DNA of 64,000 bases from Saccharothrix sp. HUAS TT1 (GTDB lineage Bacteria; Actinomycetota; Actinomycetes; Mycobacteriales; Pseudonocardiaceae), in the NCBI RefSeq assembly GCF_040744945.1, contig NZ_CP160453.1:2852001-2916000 (forward strand), read 5' to 3'. Of this stretch, positions 7,509-15,454 are shown one piece after another. Position 1 is the first letter of the stretch; each line of letters begins with the position of its first letter. The notes under the pieces are model-generated. The model made no database searches and was not told where the DNA came from. It saw only the letters and a program-made list of their open reading frames with translations. The position numbers and the translations under genes were made by a program.

Positions 7509-8030
7509 ATGGCGATCTACGCGTTGGGCGACTTCGAACCGGTGATCCACCCGGACGCCTACGTGCACCCGGACGCCACGGTGATCGGCGACGTCCGGAT
7601 CGGCGCGCACGCGTCCGTGTGGCCGCAGGCGGTGCTGCGCGGCGACTTCGGCCGGATCGAGGTCGGCGCGCGGACGTCGGTCCAGGACGGCACGGTGGTG
7701 CACTGCACCGAGGTCCACCCCACGCTGATCGGCGCGGAGTGCGTGATCGGCCACAACGCCCACATCGAGGGCGCGACGATCGCCGACCGGTGCCTGATCG
7801 CCTCGGGGTCGGTGGTGCTCAACGGCGCCGTGGTGGAGACCGGGTCGATCGTCGGCGCGGGCGCGGTGGTGTCGTTCGAGGGTCACGTGCCGGCGCGGTC
7901 GATGGCGCTCGGGGTGCCCGCGAAGGTGCGCGAGGGGCACGTCGTGCCGGACGGCGCGTGGCAGTTCGCGGTGGACCGGTACGTGGAGAACATCGCCCAG
8001 TACCGCAAGGGACTGCGCCGGCTGGACTGA
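7509..8030 (+). CDS. Gamma-carbonic-anhydrase-like hexapeptide protein
   Basis: A 173-residue left-handed beta-helix protein of the PaaY/YrdA/gamma-carbonic-anhydrase group. Repeated V/I-G-x-x hexapeptides occupy residues 18-130. Candidate Zn ligands are H65, H82 and H85 in VVHCTE and IGHNAHIEG. Members may interconvert CO2 and bicarbonate or act on CoA thioesters; the activity here is unproven. The ATG follows a CGGAGGA site. Confidence 0.8.
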   Translation: MAIYALGDFEPVIHPDAYVHPDATVIGDVRIGAHASVWPQAVLRGDFGRIEVGARTSVQDGTVVHCTEVHPTLIGAECVIGHNAHIEGATIADRCLIASGSVVLNGAVVETGSIVGAGAVVSFEGHVPARSMALGVPAKVREGHVVPDGAWQFAVDRYVENIAQYRKGLRRLD

Positions 8031-8033
8031 GAT

Positions 8034-8039
8034 AGGGTC
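8034..8039 (+). promoter_or_regulatory. Leaderless -10 element of ung
   Basis: TAGGGT lies 5 nt before the GTG at 8045, with no room for a ribosome site. Confidence 0.5.
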
Positions 8040-8044
8040 CCGCC

Positions 8045-8719
8045 GTGGGACGTCCGCTTGAGGAGATCATGGAAGCCGGCTGGGCCGCGGCACTCGCGCC
8101 CGTTGCCGATCGCATCGCCGCGATGGGCGAGTTCCTGCGGGCGGAGGTCGCCGCCGGGCGCACCTACCTGCCGGCGGGGGAGAACGTGCTGCGGGCGTTC
8201 CAGCAGCCGTTCCACGACGTGCGCGTGCTGATCGTCGGCCAGGACCCGTACCCGACGCCGGGGCACGCGGTCGGCCTCAGCTTCTCGGTGTCGCCGGAGA
8301 CCCGGCCCATCCCGAAGAGCCTGGTCAACATCTACCAGGAGTACACGACCGACCTGGGCCACCCCAAGCCGACCAGCGGCGACCTGACGCCGTGGGCCGA
8401 GCGCGGCGTGCTGCTGCTCAACCGGGCGCTGACGGTCCAGCCCGGCAAGTCCAACTCCCACCGCAACAAGGGCTGGGAGCCGGTCACCGAGCAGGCGATC
8501 AAGGCGCTGGCCGAGCGGGACGCGCCGCTGGTCGCGATCCTGTGGGGCAGCCAGGCTCGCGCCCTCAAGCCGCTGCTCGGCGCGGACCGCTGCGTCGAGT
8601 CGGTCCACCCGAGCCCGCTGTCGGCGGCGGGCGGCTTCTTCGGCTCCCGGCCGTTCAGCAAGGCCAACGAGCTGCTGGTGGGGCAGGGCGCCGAGCCGAT
8701 CGACTGGAAGCTGCCCTGA
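8045..8719 (+). CDS. ung: Uracil-DNA glycosylase
   Basis: This 224-residue family 1 enzyme excises uracil from DNA. The water-activating loop [18 protein letters not shown] (catalytic Asp in GQDP) and the minor-groove loop HPSPLSA near the C-terminus are intact. Length matches Ung of other actinobacteria. The gene is convergent with rpmB, and a strong hairpin separates the two. Confidence 0.96.
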   Translation: MGRPLEEIMEAGWAAALAPVADRIAAMGEFLRAEVAAGRTYLPAGENVLRAFQQPFHDVRVLIVGQDPYPTPGHAVGLSFSVSPETRPIPKSLVNIYQEYTTDLGHPKPTSGDLTPWAERGVLLLNRALTVQPGKSNSHRNKGWEPVTEQAIKALAERDAPLVAILWGSQARALKPLLGADRCVESVHPSPLSAAGGFFGSRPFSKANELLVGQGAEPIDWKLP

Positions 8720-8725
8720 GCACCC

Positions 8726-8759
8726 GTTCGTGAACCACGCCAGTTCGTGAACCACGCCA
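8726..8759. repeat. Perfect 17-bp tandem duplication
   Basis: GTTCGTGAACCACGCCA occurs twice back to back (8726-8742 and 8743-8759), just after the ung stop and before the terminator hairpin. Each unit contains the short inverted repeat GTTC-GT-GAAC. The function is unknown. Confidence 0.7.
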
Positions 8760-8760
8760 A

Positions 8761-8794
8761 AAGGCCCCTGGGAACCGAGGTTCCCAGGGGCCTT
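8761..8794. terminator. Bidirectional terminator between ung and rpmB
   Basis: A perfect 15-bp stem (8761-8775 with 8780-8794, AAGGCCCCTGGGAAC and its complement) with a 4-nt loop lies between convergent genes. The arms begin with AA and end in TT, giving a short U tract in both directions. Confidence 0.85.
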
Positions 8795-8816
8795 CCGACA
8801 ACTCGGGCGCGGGTCG

Positions 8817-9008
8817 TCAGCCGCGCACCACCTTGCCCGCCTTCAGGCACGAGGTGCACACGTTCAGCCGCTGCCGCGTCGAAGACGAGACCTTCGCGCG
8901 CACGGTCTGAATGTTCGGGTTCCACCGGCGGTTGGTGCGCCGGTGGGAGTGCGAGACCGACTTGCCGAAGCCCGGCCCCTTGCCACAGACGTCGCACACG
9001 GCAGCCAC
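8817..9008 (-). CDS. rpmB: 50S ribosomal protein L28
   Basis: A 63-residue L28 with two Zn-binding CxxC pairs, CDVCGK near the start and CTSCLK near the end. The GTG at 9008 is preferred over the one at 9017: it gives the family start [13 protein letters not shown] and an AAGGAG site about 8 nt upstream, whereas the upstream GTG overlaps that site. It is a component of the large ribosomal subunit. Many actinobacteria also carry a Zn-free paralog elsewhere, which is not in this window. Confidence 0.95.
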   Translation of the reverse strand: MAAVCDVCGKGPGFGKSVSHSHRRTNRRWNPNIQTVRAKVSSSTRQRLNVCTSCLKAGKVVRG

Positions 9009-9142
9009 GTCAGCCACTCCTTAAGGTTTCTTCAGCGGTACTCACGCCCCGGCGGGCGCGCAAGCGTGCACAAGCCTCAGCCGGGCATGGCAACCTGGAC
9101 AGGGTAGCCGGTGGGCCGTTCAGCCACCAAACCGGGCTCGAA

Positions 9143-9148
9143 TACCCT
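9143..9148 (+). promoter_or_regulatory. Leaderless -10 element of the DAK-family gene
   Basis: TACCCT lies 7 nt before the ATG at 9156 and supports that start over the upstream GTG at 9111. Confidence 0.55.
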
Positions 9149-9155
9149 CGCCGCC

Positions 9156-10766
9156 ATGCAGGCTCTCGATGCGGTCGCGGTCCGCCAGTGGGCGGACGCC
9201 TGTGTGCGGTCCCTGGACGCCAACCGGGAGGACCTGGACCGCATCAACGTGTTCCCCGTGCCCGACGGCGACACCGGCACGAACCTGCTCCAGACCATGC
9301 GCTCGGCGCTGGACGCCCTGCTGCGGACACCCGTGGACGGCGTCGGGTCGGCGTTGGCGGCGCTCGCCCGCGGCGCGCTGGCCGGGGCGCGCGGCAACTC
9401 CGGGGTGATCCTGTCGCAGGTGCTCCGGGGCCTGGCCGAGGCCGCTCAGGGCGCGTCGACGGCGTCCGGCGCGTCGTTGCGCAAGGCGCTGTGGCGGGCC
9501 GACGAGCTGGCCACCGCCGCCGTCTCCACGCCGGTGCCGGGGACCGTGCTGTCGGTGCTGCGCGCGGCGGCCGAGGCGGCGCGGGACTGCGCGTCCGACG
9601 ACCTGGACGAGGTGGTGACGGTCGCGGCGAAGGCCGGGGCCGAGGCGCTGGCGAACACGCCGCGGCAGCTGGCCGTGCTGGCGCGGGCCGGTGTGGTGGA
9701 CGCGGGCGGGCGCGGGCTGGTCGTGCTGCTGGACGCGCTGGCCTCGGTGATCACCGGGCGGGCCGTGCGGGACGAGCCGGTGGTCGTGCCGGTGCCGCGC
9801 GAGGCGTTGACGACGGCGCGCGAGGACGGGTCGCCCGAGTTCGAGTACGAGGTCATGTACCTGCTGGACGGGACGCCCGACCGGGACGGCTCGCCGGACG
9901 TCGAGGTGCTGAGGGACGAGCTGCTGGGCGTCGGCGACTGCGTGTCGGTGGTCGGCGACGGCGCGGGCCTGTGGACCGTGCACGTGCACTGCAACGACAT
10001 CGGCGCGGCCGTCGAGGCGGGCATCCGGGCGGGCCGGCCGCACCGGATCACGGTGGCCAGGTTCGCCGACCAGATCGCCGCCCAGGCGCCCCGGTTCGTC
10101 CGCGACCGGGCGATCGTCGTGCTGGTCGAGGGCGGGGGCGTGGCCGAGCTGTTCCGGTCCGAGGGCGCGGTGGTGCTCGAACCGGGCGCCGGGGTGACGG
10201 CGGCCGACCTGCTGGCCCTGGTGGTGGGCACGCGGGCGCGGCAGGTGACCGTGCTGCCCGGCAGCCCGACCTGGCGCGAACCGCTCGACGACGCCGTCGC
10301 GCAGGCCGTCGCGGCGGGTCAGGACGTCGTGGTCGTGCCGACGTTCTCGCCGGTGCAGGCGCTGGCGGCGCTGGCCGTGCACTCGCCGTCCCGCCGGGCC
10401 GGCGACGACGTGGTCGCCATGGCCGAGGCCGCGGCGGCGACCAGGCGCGGCGAGGTGGCGGTGTCGGACCGGGAGGCGATCACCTGGGTCGGCCGGTGCC
10501 GCCCCGGCGACCTGCTCGGCATGGTGGACGGCGAGGTCGTGCTGATCGAACCGGGCGCGGCCGACGTCGGCGGGCTGGCCTGCCGACTGGTCGACCGGAT
10601 GCTCGCCAGCGGCGGGGAGCTGGTGACGGTGCTGCTGGGGCAGGCCGCCCCGGACGGGGTGGAGCGGGTGCTGGAAGATCACCTGCGGGTCGCGCACCCC
10701 GAGGTGGAGCTGGCCGCCTACCAGGGCGGGCAGCCCGGCGCGCTGCTGGTTGTCGGTGTCGAGTAG
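9156..10766 (+). CDS. DAK2-domain (DhaL/FakA-like) protein
   Basis: A 536-residue protein with an N-terminal DhaL-type ATP-binding domain (PDGDTGTN near residue 36; GARGNSGVILSQ near residue 86) and a DegV-like C-terminal part. In Firmicutes this architecture is FakA, the kinase subunit that phosphorylates fatty acids bound to FakB; in actinobacteria its role is unclear. The ATG at 9156 is chosen because it begins directly before the conserved region and follows a -10 element. The conserved neighbour is recG, 14 bp downstream. Confidence 0.85.
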   Translation: MQALDAVAVRQWADACVRSLDANREDLDRINVFPVPDGDTGTNLLQTMRSALDALLRTPVDGVGSALAALARGALAGARGNSGVILSQVLRGLAEAAQGASTASGASLRKALWRADELATAAVSTPVPGTVLSVLRAAAEAARDCASDDLDEVVTVAAKAGAEALANTPRQLAVLARAGVVDAGGRGLVVLLDALASVITGRAVRDEPVVVPVPREALTTAREDGSPEFEYEVMYLLDGTPDRDGSPDVEVLRDELLGVGDCVSVVGDGAGLWTVHVHCNDIGAAVEAGIRAGRPHRITVARFADQIAAQAPRFVRDRAIVVLVEGGGVAELFRSEGAVVLEPGAGVTAADLLALVVGTRARQVTVLPGSPTWREPLDDAVAQAVAAGQDVVVVPTFSPVQALAALAVHSPSRRAGDDVVAMAEAAAATRRGEVAVSDREAITWVGRCRPGDLLGMVDGEVVLIEPGAADVGGLACRLVDRMLASGGELVTVLLGQAAPDGVERVLEDHLRVAHPEVELAAYQGGQPGALLVVGVE

Positions 10767-10780
10767 GTGGATGGGCCGGG

Positions 10781-12964
10781 ATGACGACCTTCGACGAGAA
10801 GCTGGTGCCGGTGCTCGGCAAGAAGAGCGCCGACGCGCTGGAGGCCGGGCTCGGCCTGACCACCGTCGGCGAGCTGCTGCGGCACTACCCGCGCCGCTAC
10901 GACGAGCGCGGCAAGCTGACCGAGATCGCCGGGCTGGAGCTGGGCGAGCACGTCACCGTGCAGGCGCGGGTGAAGAGCGCGCGGCAGCGGCGGATGAAGT
11001 CGCGCAGCGGTGAGCTGCTGGAGGCCGTGATCACCGACGGCACCAGCGACCTGCACCTGGTGTTCTTCGGGCGCGGCTCGCGCAAGGTCGAGCGGGAGCT
11101 GCTGCCGGGGCGCGAGGCGATGTTCGCGGGCAAGGTCGGCGTCTTCAACGGCAAGCTCCAGCTCGCCCACCCCGACTACCAGGTGCTCGACGGCGGCGAG
11201 GGCGCGGCGGAGCAGTTCGCCGGCGCGTTCATCCCGGTCTACCCGGCGGCGCAGGGCATCCAGTCGTGGAACGTGGCCAACTGCGTCGAGCAGGTCCTGG
11301 CGGTGTGGGACGGGGTGTCCGAGGACCCGCTGCCGGAGCCGCTGCGCGCCGCGCGGGGGCTGGTCGGGCTGGAGAAGGCGCTGCGGGACATCCACCGGCC
11401 GGACGGCTGGGCCGCGATCACCGTCGCGCAGCAGCGGCTGAAGTGGGACGAGGCGATGGCGGTGCAGCTGACGCTGGCGCAGCGCCGCCGCTCGGCCACG
11501 GCCCGCCCGGCGCCCGCGTGCCCGCCCAGGCCGGGGTTGGTGGGTGACGCGTTCGACGCGCGCCTGCCGTTCGAGCTGACCGCCGGGCAGCGGGAGGTGG
11601 GCGAGCAGATCGCCCGCGACCTGGCCGGCGAGCACCCGATGAACCGGCTGCTCCAGGGCGAGGTCGGGTCCGGGAAGACGATGGTCGCGCTGCGGGCGAT
11701 GCTGCAGGTCGTGGACGCCGGGCGGCAGGCGGCGATGCTCGCGCCGACCGAGGTGCTGGCGGCCCAGCACGCGCGGTCGCTGCGCGAGCTGCTGGGCGAC
11801 CTCGGGCAGGCCGGTGAGCTGGGTGGCGCGGAACACGCGACGCGGGTCGCGCTGCTGACCGGGTCGATGGCCGCGGCGGCGCGCAAGCGGTCGCTGCTGG
11901 AGATCGTGTCCGGCGAGGCCGGGATCGTGGTCGGCACGCACGCGCTGATCCAGGACAAGGTGGAGTTCGCCGACCTGGGGCTGGTCGTGGTGGACGAGCA
12001 GCACCGGTTCGGCGTCGAGCAGCGGGCCGCGCTGAGCGGCCGGGCGGGCGGGTCGACGCCGCACGTGCTGGTGATGACGGCCACGCCCATCCCGCGCACG
12101 GTGGCGATGACGGTGTACGGCGACCTGGAGGTGTCCGCGCTGCGCGAGCTGCCGCGCGGGCGTTCGCCGATCAGCACGTCCGTGGTGCCGGTGGCGTCGA
12201 AGCCGGGGTGGCTGGACCGGGCCTGGCAGCGCATCCGCGAGGAGGTCGGCAAGGGGCACCAGGTGTACGTGGTGTGCCCGCGGATCGGCGACGGCGAGGG
12301 TGAGGCGGAGGGCGGGGCCGAGCCGCCGAAGGAGGACGGGTCGGACCGCCGGCCGCCGTTGTCGGTGGTGGACGTGGCGAACCGGTTGGCCGAAGGGCCG
12401 CTGCGCGGGTTGCGGATCGACATCCTGCACGGGCGGATGGCGCCGGAGGACAAGGACGCCGTGATGCGGGCGTTCGCCGCGAACGAGGTGCAGGTGCTGG
12501 TCGCGACGACCGTGGTCGAGGTCGGGGTGAACGTGCCCAACGCCACCGTCATGGTGATCATGGACGCGGACCGGTTCGGCGTGAGCCAGCTGCACCAGCT
12601 GCGCGGACGCGTCGGGCGGGGCAGCGCGCCGGGGCTGTGCCTGCTGGTGACGGAGATGCCGGACGGCACGTCCACGATGGAGCGGCTGCGGGCCGTGGAG
12701 TCCACTCTGGACGGGTTCGAGCTGGCGCAGCTGGACCTGGAGCTGCGGCGCGAGGGCGACGTCCTGGGCGCGGCCCAGTCGGGGACGCGGTCGGGGTTGA
12801 AGATGCTGTCGCTGCTGCGGGACGAGGACGTGATCGCCGAGGCGCGGGTGGTGGCGCAGGAGGTCGTGGAGGCGGATCCGGAGCTGACCGCGCACCCGGG
12901 GTTGGCGGGGTTGGTGGCGGGGTTGTTGGACGAGGAGCGGGCGGAGTACCTGGAGAAGGCTTGA
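10781..12964 (+). CDS. recG: ATP-dependent DNA helicase RecG
   Basis: This 727-residue helicase remodels stalled replication forks and branched DNA. A wedge/OB domain (residues 1-190) precedes the helicase core. Walker A is LLQGEVGSGKTMVALRAM, the DExH box reads VVDEQHRFG, and motif VI is QLHQLRGRVGRG. The linker before the core (ARPAPACPPRPGL) and an acidic Gly/Glu-rich insert (EGEAEGGAEPPKEDGSDR) are poorly conserved. The same frame stays open far upstream, but the family start MTTFDEKLVPVLGKK fixes the ATG at 10781. Confidence 0.96.
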   Translation: MTTFDEKLVPVLGKKSADALEAGLGLTTVGELLRHYPRRYDERGKLTEIAGLELGEHVTVQARVKSARQRRMKSRSGELLEAVITDGTSDLHLVFFGRGSRKVERELLPGREAMFAGKVGVFNGKLQLAHPDYQVLDGGEGAAEQFAGAFIPVYPAAQGIQSWNVANCVEQVLAVWDGVSEDPLPEPLRAARGLVGLEKALRDIHRPDGWAAITVAQQRLKWDEAMAVQLTLAQRRRSATARPAPACPPRPGLVGDAFDARLPFELTAGQREVGEQIARDLAGEHPMNRLLQGEVGSGKTMVALRAMLQVVDAGRQAAMLAPTEVLAAQHARSLRELLGDLGQAGELGGAEHATRVALLTGSMAAAARKRSLLEIVSGEAGIVVGTHALIQDKVEFADLGLVVVDEQHRFGVEQRAALSGRAGGSTPHVLVMTATPIPRTVAMTVYGDLEVSALRELPRGRSPISTSVVPVASKPGWLDRAWQRIREEVGKGHQVYVVCPRIGDGEGEAEGGAEPPKEDGSDRRPPLSVVDVANRLAEGPLRGLRIDILHGRMAPEDKDAVMRAFAANEVQVLVATTVVEVGVNVPNATVMVIMDADRFGVSQLHQLRGRVGRGSAPGLCLLVTEMPDGTSTMERLRAVESTLDGFELAQLDLELRREGDVLGAAQSGTRSGLKMLSLLRDEDVIAEARVVAQEVVEADPELTAHPGLAGLVAGLLDEERAEYLEKA

Positions 12965-12967
12965 CGG

Positions 12968-13021
12968 TGGGTGGGGTGGGGTGTGGGGGTGGGGTGAGGC
13001 GGGTAGGGCGGGGTGAGGGGC
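12968..13021 (+). other. G-rich tract with G-quadruplex potential
   Basis: The recG/lipoprotein gap is almost entirely G runs separated by 1-3 nt on the coding strand, including GGGTGGGGTGGGGTGTGGGG. More than four runs of three or more Gs occur, satisfying the usual quadruplex pattern. Whether it folds in vivo is unknown. Confidence 0.6.
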
Positions 13022-13024
13022 GGT

Positions 13025-13030
13025 TATTCT
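13025..13030 (+). promoter_or_regulatory. Leaderless -10 element of the lipoprotein gene
   Basis: TATTCT lies 5 nt before the GTG at 13036 and immediately after the G-rich tract; no ribosome site is present. Confidence 0.5.
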
Positions 13031-13035
13031 GGTTC

Positions 13036-13848
13036 GTGCGCCGATTCCTGTTCGTCCTGGTCCCGCTGGCGCTGGTCGCCTGCACGTCGGCGCCCGGTGA
13101 TCCGGCCCCGACCACGTCGTCGTCGCTGCCCAAGGGCGACCTGGCGGTGCTCGCCGAGCGCATCGAGCAGCGGCGCGCCGAGCTGAAGACGGCGACGTTC
13201 CACACCGAGGGGTTCGCCTCCGACGGGCAGGCCACCGAGGTCCGCAACGTGGTGGACGGCGCGGTGCGGCAGGACGCCGGCGGGGTGACCGGGTCGATGA
13301 CGATGGCCGTGTCGACCGGCGGCGAGCCGAAGAAGATCGCGCTGGTGCTGGTCCGCGACGGCACGTACGTGCAGGTCGAGGGCGCGCCGATGCCCGAGGG
13401 GAAGAAGTGGGGTTACTACCCGGCGGCGAGCGGCGGCGAGGTGTCGGCGCTGCTGCGCGGGTTCGGGCCGAGCGCCACGGTCGGCGCGGAGCTGGACTAC
13501 TTGCAGCCGCGGGCGGCGTTGATCGTCGGCAAGGCGGCCGAGCAGCTGGACGGCGTGCCGACGACCCGGTTCGACCTGGTGGTGGACGCGCTGAAGATGG
13601 CCAAGGTCATCGAGGACCAGGACATCCAGCTGCAGCACACCCAGCTGGCCGAGTACGGGGTGAAGATCTCGGCGACGGTGTGGGTGGACGACACGAGCGC
13701 GCCGGTGCAGGCCGGGTACCGGTTCGAGCTGGACGGCGAGGTGGTGAAGCAGTCCACCACCCGGTTCCGCGGGTGGGGTGAGCCGGTTCAGATCACCGTG
13801 CCGGAGCAGGCCGAGGTCGTGCCGGCCGATCAGCTGCCCGAGCAGTAG
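13036..13848 (+). CDS. LppX/LprAFG-family lipoprotein
   Basis: A 270-residue secreted lipoprotein. The signal peptide MRRFLFVLVPLALVAC ends in the lipobox LVAC with Cys16 as the lipidated residue. The mature part resembles the LppX/LprG fold, which in mycobacteria shuttles lipids across the periplasm. The GTG start gives a signal peptide of proper length; upstream codons are in the G-rich tract. The function of the actinomycete homolog is inferred. It is convergent with the coiled-coil gene, with 9 bp between the stops. Confidence 0.8.
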   Translation: MRRFLFVLVPLALVACTSAPGDPAPTTSSSLPKGDLAVLAERIEQRRAELKTATFHTEGFASDGQATEVRNVVDGAVRQDAGGVTGSMTMAVSTGGEPKKIALVLVRDGTYVQVEGAPMPEGKKWGYYPAASGGEVSALLRGFGPSATVGAELDYLQPRAALIVGKAAEQLDGVPTTRFDLVVDALKMAKVIEDQDIQLQHTQLAEYGVKISATVWVDDTSAPVQAGYRFELDGEVVKQSTTRFRGWGEPVQITVPEQAEVVPADQLPEQ

Positions 13849-13857
13849 CGCTGTTGA

Positions 13858-15093
13858 CTACCGCTTGGGTTGCTTGCCCGACTTGGGGACGGGCAGCTGG
13901 GTGGTCGGCTGCTCGGACGGGTCGGCGTCGTCGGCGGGTTCGGCCTTGGTGGGCTCGGCCTTGGCGGGTTCGGCCTCGGTGGTCTGCGGGGCCTCGGGGG
14001 CGGTGGCTTCCTCGGGCAGCGGGGTGAGGCTGGCGACCGCTCGGGACACCGCCTCCTGGGCGGCGGCGAACTGCTCGCTCAGGGCGCGCTGCACGCGGTG
14101 CAGTTCGGCCAGCTTCGCGTCGGCCGCGGTGGTGCGGCGGTCGGCGTGGGCGTCGGCTTCGGTGATGGTCTTCTTGGCGTGGGCGTCGGCCTCGGTGATC
14201 GTCTTCTCGGCGTGGGCGTCCGCGTCGGTGACGGTCTTCGCGGCCTGGGCTTCGGCGTCGGCGATCGCCTTCGTGGCCTTGGCCAGGGCGTCGGCTTCCA
14301 GCTCGGCGGTCTCGGCGCGGGCGGCTTCGAGGAGCTTCACGGCCTCGGCCTTGGCCTCGACCACGTGCACCTCGTGCTCCTTGCGGAGCGTGGTGCGCAG
14401 CTCGTCGTACTCCTTGTCGAGGTCGTCGTGGTAGCCCTTGTACTTCTGCTCCAGCTCGACGCGCTTCGCCTCCAGCTCCGCGGTCTTCGCCTCGAAGTCC
14501 GCGGTCAGCCTCTCGCGGTCGGCGCGGGTCTCGGCCAGCAGCGCCTCGTGCTCGCCCGCCAGCTTCGTCCGCTGCTCCTCGAACGACCGCTCCAGCTCGC
14601 CCCGGCGCTCCTCGTGCTGCCGCTCCAGCTCCTGGGTCCGCTGCTGGTGGGCCGCTTCGAGCTGGCGCCGCCGCTCCTCCACCTCGCCCATCGCGCGCTG
14701 GTGCGCCGCCTTGCCCTCGGCCGCGGCCCGCTCGGCCTCCGACCGGGTGGCGTTCGCCTCGTCCAGCGCGGCCTTGCGGATGTCGGCGATCTCCTCCTCG
14801 GCCAACGTCATCATCACCCGCACGCGCTCGGTGACGTTGGACGCGCTGGCCGGGCTGGCGGCCAGCTTGCCCAGCTGCGACTTGACCTTGTCCAGCTCGG
14901 CGCGGGTGGACCCGAGCAGCTTGCTCAGCTCCGCGACCTGGGCCGACGACGCGTCGCGGGCTCTGTTCGAGTTCTTGAGGTCGAACTCGAGTCGCGTCAC
15001 CCGCTCGTTCACCTGACGCTGGTTGTACCCGCGCAGAACGACGTCGAAATGAGTGCGGGCAGCAGGCTGCCCAGTCCCTTCAGCCCCGGCCAT
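13858..15093 (-). CDS. DivIVA-like long coiled-coil protein (Scy/FilP-like)
   Basis: A 411-residue protein with a short N-terminal block, THFDVVLRGYNQRQVNERVTRLE, resembling the DivIVA membrane-binding start, followed by about 300 residues of Glu/Ala/Arg/Lys coiled coil. Residues near 285-330 contain an 11-residue repeat of the type ADAHAEKTITE. The C-terminal 60 residues are Pro/Ala/Glu-rich. Such proteins build polar cytoskeletal assemblies in filamentous actinomycetes. The specific family member is not resolved. Confidence 0.72.
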   Translation of the reverse strand: MAGAEGTGQPAARTHFDVVLRGYNQRQVNERVTRLEFDLKNSNRARDASSAQVAELSKLLGSTRAELDKVKSQLGKLAASPASASNVTERVRVMMTLAEEEIADIRKAALDEANATRSEAERAAAEGKAAHQRAMGEVEERRRQLEAAHQQRTQELERQHEERRGELERSFEEQRTKLAGEHEALLAETRADRERLTADFEAKTAELEAKRVELEQKYKGYHDDLDKEYDELRTTLRKEHEVHVVEAKAEAVKLLEAARAETAELEADALAKATKAIADAEAQAAKTVTDADAHAEKTITEADAHAKKTITEADAHADRRTTAADAKLAELHRVQRALSEQFAAAQEAVSRAVASLTPLPEEATAPEAPQTTEAEPAKAEPTKAEPADDADPSEQPTTQLPVPKSGKQPKR

Positions 15094-15454
15094 GGCCCAA
15101 CCCTACCGAGAAGTCGCGCCCGGCAGTCACCCGATGTGGCGAACGCACCGTGACGGGGTGGTGATCCAGTGTGCGGGGCGGAGGTGGTCGGTGGGGTGGT
15201 CGGCGGGGCGGGGTGAGCGCTCGTCAACCGATCCCGACCGTCGGGGGCTGCGCGCGGCCCCGGCGCAAGGGAGAATCCCGGGGCATGGTCCCAGGTCGCG
15301 ATCGTCCTGACCGGGAGGGTGACCGATCACGATGACGTCCGTCACGTGAGATGGAACTCCCGAGGGGCGGGAAGCGCGCGGTAACGTGCCTTGATTCATC
15401 GAGTCCCGCCCGCGCTGGGGCGGTACCCGCCGAGTAACCGGGAGGGAACGCCGC
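15094..15454. other. 361-bp divergent intergenic region before pyc
   Basis: The region separates the coiled-coil gene from pyc. It holds a G-rich stretch (about 15173-15217), an inverted repeat TGACG-TC-CGTCA near 15335, and the pyc ribosome site GGGAGG about 9 nt before the ATG. I see no ORF, tRNA or convincing riboswitch, and no clear -35/-10 pair. Confidence 0.5.

Noticed and set aside
8747..10780. Continuous open frame upstream of recG in the recG frame
   Set aside because: It overlaps rpmB antisense and the DAK gene in another frame, its residues are a Gly/Arg/Ala-rich shadow, and the family start of RecG is at 10781.
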